In this document: in pieces, positions 55,484 to 64,000 of the stretch
How positions within the stretch are numbered: position 1 is the stretch's first letter
How the letters are laid out: every line of letters begins with the position of its first letter
Assembly (NCBI GenBank): GCA_947179155.2
Contig: OX359266.1
Coordinates: 42,886,039-42,950,038 of the forward strand
Length of the DNA: 64,000 bases
Source: Hedera helix
Lineage: Eukaryota; Streptophyta; Magnoliopsida; Apiales; Araliaceae
Direction of reading: 5' to 3'
Notes under the pieces: model-generated
The model's database searches: none
Told to the model about the DNA's origin: nothing
The model's input: only the letters and a program-made list of their open reading frames with translations
Position numbers and translations under genes: made by a program

Positions 55484-55883
55484 TGGGGAACAATCAATGG
55501 CCAAAGGGAGATGAGAGCATTTTTCATCCAATCCAATCTTAGTCATCCATTGCAAGATTCAATGGCTTAGGGAGATGCCTATCACAGAATAATTTGTAAT
55601 ATATCCGCAGAACTATTTATGAGAGCATTTTTCATCTAATCCAATGGCTTTCTGTAATGCTCTTGAACTATATCCAAAATGCTAAAAAAAAATAAAAAAT
55701 TGCAGCTAAGGGGTATTATGGATAATTTTTTGGTAGGCCATATACCGCATAATAGTTCTGCGAATATGCTATAAATTATTCTGCGGTAGTCATCTCCCAA
55801 ACCATTGAATCTTACAATGAATGACTAAAATTAAGTTGGACGAAAAATTCTTTTATCTCCTTTTGACTATGAATCATTCCCAT
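55484..55883. repeat. Long inverted-repeat (foldback) element
   Basis: The left arm (about 55484-55615, containing GGGAGATGAGAGCATTTTTC, CATTGCAAGATTCAATGG and ACAGAATAATTTGTAATATA) is matched in reverse complement by 55740-55883 at roughly 80-85 percent by eye. A (TA)n tract adjoins the left end. No coding sequence. Confidence 0.7.
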
Positions 55884-56564
55884 AAATACATGTATTGCAT
55901 GTAAATAGACAGCTTTATACAATGTAATCTCTTGAAAACATCAATGGAATGTATTCTCCTCCCTTGTATAACACACGTCAATCTCGTTTTCTTTATATAT
56001 GCCTTAAATTTAGTGTCATTATTTGATTTTATATGACTAATTGTGTGTCCTGGAAATTTTACATTGGCAAAAGAATATCATGATAAATCATAAATCTGTC
56101 TTTTCTTCACAATTCACTAGTCGGATGCTTGGAACTTGGAGAGAAAATGAAAAGAGAGAACAATTAAAGAAAAATTACAGCATTACGCAACTTCCAACGA
56201 GTATATATAATTAATATACCCCATTATTTTTAAGGATCTTGGTTTTAATTTTTTCTTGAAGAGTTATATATAATTTTCAAGTGTCATTTTATGATAAACC
56301 AGCTTACCGACTAAAAAGTTAAATGAATTATATCAATTTTAACTATAAAATATATCATATTGACACTAAAATTTCAATATTGATATAATATTTCAAAAGG
56401 GATGGAATATCATGGATAGAGTATTATGTTATTTGGGGACTAGCTATAGTGGAGTACAGATTTGTTGCTTAAAATAGAATATCGATCATTAAGGAACTAT
56501 TTAATGTGATCCCCTAATAATGCTTGGAAGCAAGCACGGTCCTATTTACATTTATGTTTATTAC
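55884..56564. other. AT-rich intergenic DNA, no feature seen
   Basis: No recognisable reading frames or repeats. Confidence 0.3.
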
Positions 56565-56836
56565 TACTACCTCCGTCTCAAGATAAAAATTTTTTATTGA
56601 CTTTTGAGTCAAATTGATCATTTTAAATTAACAATTTTTAAAATTAACAATTAAACATATATATTTAAATTTTAAAAAAAATAAACACTGAGATTAGTAT
56701 TAAATTGTTTGTAGTTTATAATATTTATAGGCTTTTTACATATATATAAAAAAATAATAAGATATATTGATTTAAAAATTGATCAATTTGACTATAAAAA
56801 TTAATAAAGGATTTTTATCTTGAGACGGATGGAGTA
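56565..56836. mobile_element. Stowaway MITE (~272 bp)
   Basis: Left end TACTACCTCCGTCTCAAGAT and right end in reverse complement TACTCCATCCGTCTCAAGAT, both followed by AAAAATTTTT-like sequence. The TA target is included. Internal TTGACT..CAAATTGATCA is also inverted. Confidence 0.8.
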
Positions 56837-58700
56837 AAAAGTATTTAACCTGTTGCGTATTAATTCAAAATAGGTGGATTAATTTGTTGCCTATTGTAGA
56901 CCACAGAGGCTCCCGGCCCCTCACCCCTGTCAACCAAGAAATAATATAAATCTCTATTATTGCACATTTATTCAAATAGGTGGGTTATTTTGGTATTATG
57001 GAGACAGTAAGACAAATCTTAGCGACAAGGATTTGTGTAGACAGTCCCGCTTTAATCATTTAATAAATTATTATGTCTCAAGAGTTGGATCATCTTGTTA
57101 TAGATATGATCGCCACTAGAATTGGGTTGGTTTCACTATGATTGTAGAATTTGCAGTGTAACATGTACGTCTGTATGGGCACCAAAGTTATTATTGCTCT
57201 TATCAATAGAACTAATGCCTAAAAAGGGAAAAGTAACCATACGCATGTAAAAGAATTTAGGGTAAACACCAAAGGATTTGTTCCAGTGATATTATTTAAC
57301 CTATAGTAATTATGAGATTGAGAAGTTAAGTTTTATCAAGTCAAAATAGATGGGTTGTGTTTAAATTTCAGTATAATTCAACAAAAAAATAAAAATAAAT
57401 TTTAAATTGTCATCTTAATTAATGTTATTTGTTTTTGTGTAAAAGTAAACACTTAAATGTCTATAATATTAAGGATAAATGAAATCGTTAAATTTCTTAT
57501 TCAATTTAATAGACCGTGTGTTTCGCTCGCTTTTAATATACGAAGATAGCATAAAACAATTTAATCATTTTAAAATATCCAAAATACCCCTAAAAACCTT
57601 AATCTTTACCCCAAACCTATCCACACGCTCTCACCATCTCCTTCACCCAAATAAACCAATTGTTTCTTTTGGTCATCATCTTTTATCAATATTACTAACG
57701 TCATTCTTCCTCATTCCCTTCTTCCTTGACGCTCTAATATATAAAATGAGTCTAAAAAAAGTAATCATTCTCAAATAATTCATGAAATCAGTAATGGACA
57801 ATAAAAATTGTTTAAACTCAATTAAACAGATACACGTTCATGTTTAAGCCACCCTTTCTATGGTTGAAGCATTATCACAAACTGGTGGTGGAGCTACGTA
57901 TAAAATTGATCCCTCCAAGAACAAAGCATTAAGAAATATAAAATAGTTATCCAAGAACAAAGCATTATCATTCAAAAAATCATTCTTAATCTATTTTTCT
58001 TTTCTCTTATATCAACTAATTTCCTTTTAAAATAATTTTTTCTGCATACAAAACAAATAAATGGTAATCATAGCCTGTGATTGAATGACCATGAAAATGT
58101 TTCAACCAGTGTTGGAAAAAAATTGTTGTGGTGAACAGATACCCACTTATAATGATGTATCTTGACTTAGTTGATTCGTAAGCGATGGAGGCGAGTTTGA
58201 ACATGATTGTTGATCAATTTTCATCAAGGCGATATTGCACAATGCGATGCATAGATGACGGCATTGATTTGATTTGTCCGGTGACAATTGCTTATTAAGC
58301 TACGCCTTGATTTATAGTTGGATGATGGTGACCGGGGAATTGCATATGGTGTTGTGACCCTTCTAGATGAAGGAGATTATACTTTCTAGAGAGAACATGG
58401 GTTTGAGGTTAGTATTTGCCTATTTGGGTTTATGTTTGGGATTAAGATTTGGCTTTTAGAGTTAGGGTTCCATTTTGGGTAACTGCTTGGTATTGAGCTT
58501 TGCTATGCCCAATGATGTTGCTAATGATTTTGCCAATGATCTTTGCAAAAAATGGTAGAACCCACCACTTATATGGTAAATCCCACTATTTTTTACAAAT
58601 TTTATTACATAGATCATTGTAAAACATCATTACTTATATCTTTTTTTATTTGGTATTATATAAATAATGGGCAAAAATATTTTTATGCATTTTGACAGAA
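56837..58700. other. AT-rich intergenic DNA
   Basis: Open frames of 99 codons (57479-57778, plus) and 62 codons (58204-58016, minus) show no recognisable domain. Around 58320-58560 composition rises slightly. No gene is supported. Confidence 0.3.
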
Positions 58701-59906
58701 AACAATTTTTTACTTATCCTCGATACTTTTAAATATTGACTTTTAAAACATAGGTGATTAAGAATGACCTATTGTTGAGACTCATTTAAAGAAATTATTT
58801 CATTACTGTTGTCTAATATTTAGTCTGATTTAGAGGTGGAATCTATTATGAGTGATTGTAACTAAGTTGGGACATCATTTCAGTCGGTGTGTTATTCTCT
58901 TATTAGACGAGGAGGTAATAGAGTTGTAACAATTTATGATTAAAGTGGTTACCCTAAATTCATAAATTTTTGTGGAGAGAATATTATATTAGAAACAGTA
59001 AATCTATAAATTGATGTAATCACATTACATGACTTTGGAGAATTTAGTTAGAACAAGTTCACATACACAATATTTAAATACAAAATTAAATATTACATTA
59101 AAGCAATGGTGTTGCGATGAAAAGGACGAAATCCTCAACGTACTGTCAATATATGCTGTATCATGAAGTCATGAAGTAATGACGGAATCCTCAACGCGCT
59201 GTCAAGATAATGCGGTATCATAAAGTCCTAGAAATAAATTTCAGTATTTTAACTAATCTAAAAGGATTTTTAGTTCGTAATATACGAACAGATTAATGAT
59301 GTGAGTCTATGCCATTTATTTTGACTGGACACCTTTGGTCAGAAATGACTTAAGTTTTATTTTCAATCCAAATTATTCTGGAGGAGAATTTTGTAGTAAG
59401 TCTGAGGTGAATAACTCTAAAAAAGGGATATGTCAGAGTCATGAATAAAGAACCCACGAGAGGGCGCCCAAGAGTGGTGACATGTTGATATAAACAAAAT
59501 ATGGGTTGGTAAATCCAGAAAGTTCAACCCTGAGTGAAGTCGTTGTGCACAGCGCCAAAGTACGATAAATTGATTTCATAGCGTACAATACAATGGTGGA
59601 ATATTTTCAGTTTTTGTGATTGATAAACATTCTTTCAAATGTTCACGGTCTTTATGACCCCTCAACATAGTATGAAAGTTTAATGAATATTTTGATTTTC
59701 AATTTATTCTTTTGTAAGATATTGTTTTTCAATTTATTATTCTACAAGATATTTCATTGTTCTGGAATTGTAAGTTAGAAGTATGAACTTTCTAGAAAAT
59801 GGTGGTCATAGAATTTGATGAGTAAAGAGAAATCTTCAGAGATGAAAAATGTTAGAAATGAGTATGATGAAATTTCGGGGACAAAATTATTATAAGAAGG
59901 GGTGAA
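58701..59906 (+). other. Possible decayed internal region upstream of the right-hand LTR
   Basis: Just before the LTR at 59907 the sequence GAAATTTCGGGGACAAAATT parallels GGACGAAATTTCATAAG at the end of the Tekay gag-pol (32711-32724). An imperfect ~63-bp duplication (CGGAATCCTCAACG..CTGTCAA) lies at 59128-59220. No pol domain is readable, so the internal part is either non-coding or heavily decayed. Confidence 0.4.
59891..59906 (+). other. Polypurine tract-like sequence before the right-hand LTR
   Basis: AAGAAGGGGTGAA just before TGTAATATCC at 59907. It matches the position and composition of the polypurine tracts of the other elements here. Confidence 0.55.
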
Positions 59907-60126
59907 TGTAATATCCAAGATATTTGCAAGATTTATAGATAAGATTTTAAATAATCAATTAAAGGTTATGGTTTAAAATCTTGAGTTGGAGAAGTGAGAT
60001 ATGTAGAAAATAGGTAAATATTTTTTTTAACATAATTGATTTGTTAGAAATTAAGTGTGAGAATATTTTAATGATGCATGTAGAGAATTTATTAAGAAAA
60101 TAAATTCAATTGAGAAGTGAATGTGG

Positions 60127-60573
<447 letters not shown>

Positions 60574-61440
60574 GTAAATTAAATACTCAATAAAACTAAT
60601 AAATTAATTAGTTTAAGTATGGATTAAGAAGAAAAATCATGTAATATAATTAATTGAGTTAATTATATAAGTCATGAATTAAAATTATGATTAACAAGTA
60701 GAGAAGTGAAATATTGCCTAGAATGACAATATTAAGAAGTAATTAATTAAATAATTAACTTAATTATTAAGTTGTTATATAGAGTCCATTAATGGATTAA
60801 AGCAAGCTCAATATTTTAATTGATGTAAGTCTTGTTAGTAATTATATAGAGGTCCAAATAAATTTAAGAATCTAGCCTTCTGAAGAGTCCAAGTAATTTA
60901 ATTATTACTAGTGGACTAACCCAAAGGATTATAGATGTTAGCCCAATATGAGAACACTTGCATGAATGTGGGTAATTAAATAATAAGCCCAAATGTTATA
61001 GTTCAAGAGGTAATTAATATAAGTCCAATTAAATTATGTTGACAAGTATTGTATATAATGTGGTGGTAGTCCAATTAAATAAATTACCTAGCCCAAGTTA
61101 TGAAGATGTGTGGTAGCCCAAGTAATTAAATAAGAGAGCTCAATACAAAGTAAACTATGTAGCCCAAACATTTAAAAGTCAAATTATGGTCAAAGTGTTA
61201 GAAAAATATTTTCAAGTATTGATTTAGTATAGAGAATTAACTAATGTATGGTTAATTGAATAACCCTAGTTGGTAGACAAGAGAGAGCATTAACCAAACA
61301 TTGGTTATTTGCTAGGTGAATAAATATGATGATGAGAATTAACTATGGATGAGTTAATTGAGCAACCTTAGGTAGTAAATAAATTAAAGCTTTAACTATG
61401 CATTAGTTAGTTGCTAGCAAAAATTTATAAATACATACAT

Positions 61441-61496
<56 letters not shown>
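61441..61496. repeat. (TACA)n(TA)n microsatellite
   Basis: TACATACATATA-type units pass into a TA run within the long LTR at the right of the window. Confidence 0.85.
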
Positions 61497-61497
<1 letters not shown>

Positions 61498-62279
61498 GGA
61501 TGAGAATTAACTAAGGCGAGGTTGGTAGTTTCACCCTGGGTTAGTTGTTAGAAGAGAGTAACCTTACTTGTGTTAATTGGTGGAGTGTTGACCAAATATA
61601 GGGCCCCACTTAGGGATTGAGTAAAAATACATGTTGCTTGTATTCAATTTAAATTGTTTAATTCAAGCTATGATGTGATTTAAATAAAATGTTATTGGTG
61701 AATATGTAGAGATATACATGATATAAGTATATGAATTGGTAGAGAGTTAACCAATGTTGGTTAAATAAATTAACCATGAGTAATAGGAAAGTTTGACTAT
61801 CACAAACCCTAGTAAATCAAGATGGTCAATTCTTATGAATTTATGTTTGTAGAAAACTAATCATTGTTGGGTTAGTTGTTAACCTCAAGTGGTAATAATA
61901 AAATCTTAACCAATACTAGAGTTAAGTGTTAGTAATTATATAAATATATTGAATATATATGTATAATTGATTGTAGAGAATTAACCTTACTTGAGTTATT
62001 TGGTGAAAGATGTGTGTATGTTTAATTTATGAGCTTGGACCATGGTTGATAGTTAAGTTAACATAGGTTACAAAAGTAAGAGTTTTAACCACACATTAGT
62101 TAAGTGTTGGAGAAAGGTTGCTTCTAAGTTACACAATTGATAGCTTGTAAGCAATCTTGATGGGGGTCAATCACTTGGTCATTTTAAGTAGTTTTTCAAT
62201 CAAATAGTAAGAATCAAATAGCCTATAATTTAACCAATGTTAGTTGATTAGTAGGAGTTGATGGTGATTTACGATGTAC

Positions 62280-62287
62280 TATAAATA
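62280..62287 (+). promoter_or_regulatory. TATA box of the right-hand LTR
   Basis: TATAAATA in TGTACTATAAATATAG, about 60 bp before a purine-rich leader. It marks the probable U3/R boundary of this LTR. Confidence 0.5.
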
Positions 62288-64000
62288 TAGTGGTTCACCA
62301 ATGCATTGTGTTGGTTAGCCTTTTGTATAGAATTTTTAGAGAGAAAAGAGAGAGCTCTTTGAGGGAAACGCAAGTAAACTTTGTGAGATTGATGATCCAC
62401 CAAGGAAAAGTGCTAGAGAATAGTTAATGAGGAATCACAAGCCAAATTCATATCAAGAGGAAGAAGAGCATCCATGTCCAAGATGTTAAAAAGTGTTCTA
62501 ACCTTTTCTTAGTGCATTTTTATAGTTTGTATAAGTTTTAAATAGTCAAAATATATTTTTAACCGATCAAAAGTTATTTTGATACTCTAGAAGTCTAAAT
62601 CTATGATATATAGGTAGATTCATGGTTTAGTATGTTTAATACATATATTGGTATGTGTGTTACGCAAATAAAGGAAAAAAAAGTTCATGTAACGATTTAC
62701 CGGTAAAACCCTAGATGGTTCGATCTTAAATTTCTTGTCAAAATATTTTTAAAAATGTGATCGAACAATTAAATGTTGTAAAACAAAAAGTTAGGAAGAC
62801 AACAACACTGAGTTGGTGTCATTTGAATGTGTAGATGTTATTTTTTTCAAGTTTGAACAAACTGAACTAAGGATTTGTGAAGTTAGTTTTCACTTTGTCT
62901 TTGTGAGCCATTTTGAGTCTAGTTTCAGTTGGAATTTGAATTTGTGATCTAAAGAGAAGTTGTAGATGGAGAAATTCTGATGAGAATGAAATTAAGAATT
63001 ACTCCAAAATATTTTAAAATGAAGAAGTTATGTAAGTTTTAATCAAATGAGTAAAAGTTGAAAAAATCTAAAATAGAAAATCTGCAGATTCTGCCAACTG
63101 GGGGCGGGGCCCCCTATTTCCTTTGTTATTTTGGGGTCGGGGCCCTAGTCACTGTTCATGGTTAGTGCATTTTTCGTTTTGGGTCGGGTCGAGCCATTCG
63201 GGTCGGGTCGGGTCATTTAAGTCCAAATTGGATAAAAATGTTTAAAAATTTATATAATTAATTTGGGACCCAAGTTTAATAATTATTTATTATTTATATA
63301 ATAAATAATAAATATAGTAAATAAAGTCATTATTATAATTAATTATTATTTAATTGATAGTAAATAATAATAAAAGTAAATAAATATAATAGTTAATTAT
63401 TTATTATTAAATAATAAATAAAGGAGGATATAAAGTTAATAAATAATTATTTATTATTTAATGAATATGAAATAATAAATAAGGATGATTAGATAATTTA
63501 TTATTATTTAAAGGATATTAAATAGTAATTATAGAAAGATGAATGCAATAAGGTAATTATTTATTATTTTAATAAATAAGGATAATTAGTTCATTAATTA
63601 TTATTTAAATGATATGAAATAATAATTAAAAGGAGATGAAGTGAATAAAATGATCATTTATTATTTAATAAATATTAAATGAGGTTAATTAATTAAGGGA
63701 GTGTTATTTAAATAATCATTAAAGGATTTGAGGATAATTAATTAATTGATTATTATTTTAATGATATTAAATAATAATTAAAGAGAAATAAGGTTATGTA
63801 AACAATTATTTATGCAAATATAAATAAACAATTATGATTAATTATTTATTTAATTAATATTAAATAAATAAAAGGAAGAAATTAAAGGAATAAGAAAGTG
63901 ATTAAACAATTTATATTTAATTGTTTAAATATTAAATATTACTAAGGGAGTAAATTATTTATATTTAATAATATTAATAAGTGATTAAAATATTATTAAA

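Noticed and set aside
57479..57778. 99-codon frame with hydrophobic C-terminus
   Set aside because: No recognisable family, AT-rich composition throughout, no promoter or splicing signals.
48626..59000. Search for further terpene pathway genes (P450s, second TPS, prenyltransferase)
   Set aside because: No matching motifs such as a heme-binding Cys loop, DDxxD or prenyltransferase motifs were seen on either strand, so no cluster is claimed.

Overview
This is plant nuclear DNA, most likely from a eudicot. The evidence is Ty3/gypsy chromoviruses of the Tekay/Del type, a Ty1/copia relic, Stowaway-, hAT- and MULE-like small elements, a seven-exon terpene synthase gene, and an NPH3-family pseudogene. 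The terpene synthase is compatible with an asterid such as a Lamiales species, but that placement is a weak inference. Outside the elements the DNA is very AT-rich. There is no sign of prokaryotic sequence. Only one apparently intact host gene is present. || Layout: 1-15478 holds a Tekay-type retrotransposon on the minus strand with an abnormal architecture. Each end carries two different LTRs fused head to tail (1-1439 + 1440-4626 on the left, 9470-12418 + 12419-15478 on the right), around a decayed gag-pol (4627-9271). 15479-15710 is a copia reverse-transcriptase relic. 16352-17246 is an NPH3-domain pseudogene. 17247-24455 is repeat-rich, gene-poor DNA (inverted repeats, a GGTAACC minisatellite, a polypurine tract, MITEs). 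24456-39500 is a 21-bp minisatellite with coding-like periodicity, split by a complete plus-strand Tekay element (24606-36022) and, 26 bp further on, a solo LTR (36049-39343). Both insertions are flanked by GAACC. || 40221-41940 is a tandem array of four ~430-bp units, each carrying a Stowaway-like terminus. 43607-48625 is a complete, seven-exon TPS-b-type terpene synthase (~598 aa, plastid-targeted, DDxxD and NSE/DTE motifs intact, RRX8W degenerate). 48626-59900 contains LINE 3' ends, a MULE-type MITE with a perfect 9-bp target duplication, a hAT-type MITE with an 8-bp target duplication, Stowaway elements and long inverted repeats. 59907 to the window end is the start of another very long LTR; a near-perfect 230-bp hairpin sits in its (TA)n tract. 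|| The terpene synthase probably makes a monoterpene or a related small terpene in plastids. Nothing else in the window belongs to the same pathway, so there is no visible biosynthetic cluster. The strongest unusual signals are the duplicated hybrid LTR, the swapping of U3 promoter modules among the local Tekay elements, the paired insertions in phase in one minisatellite, the intron duplication in the terpene synthase that copies its splice acceptor, and the hairpin embedded in an LTR microsatellite.
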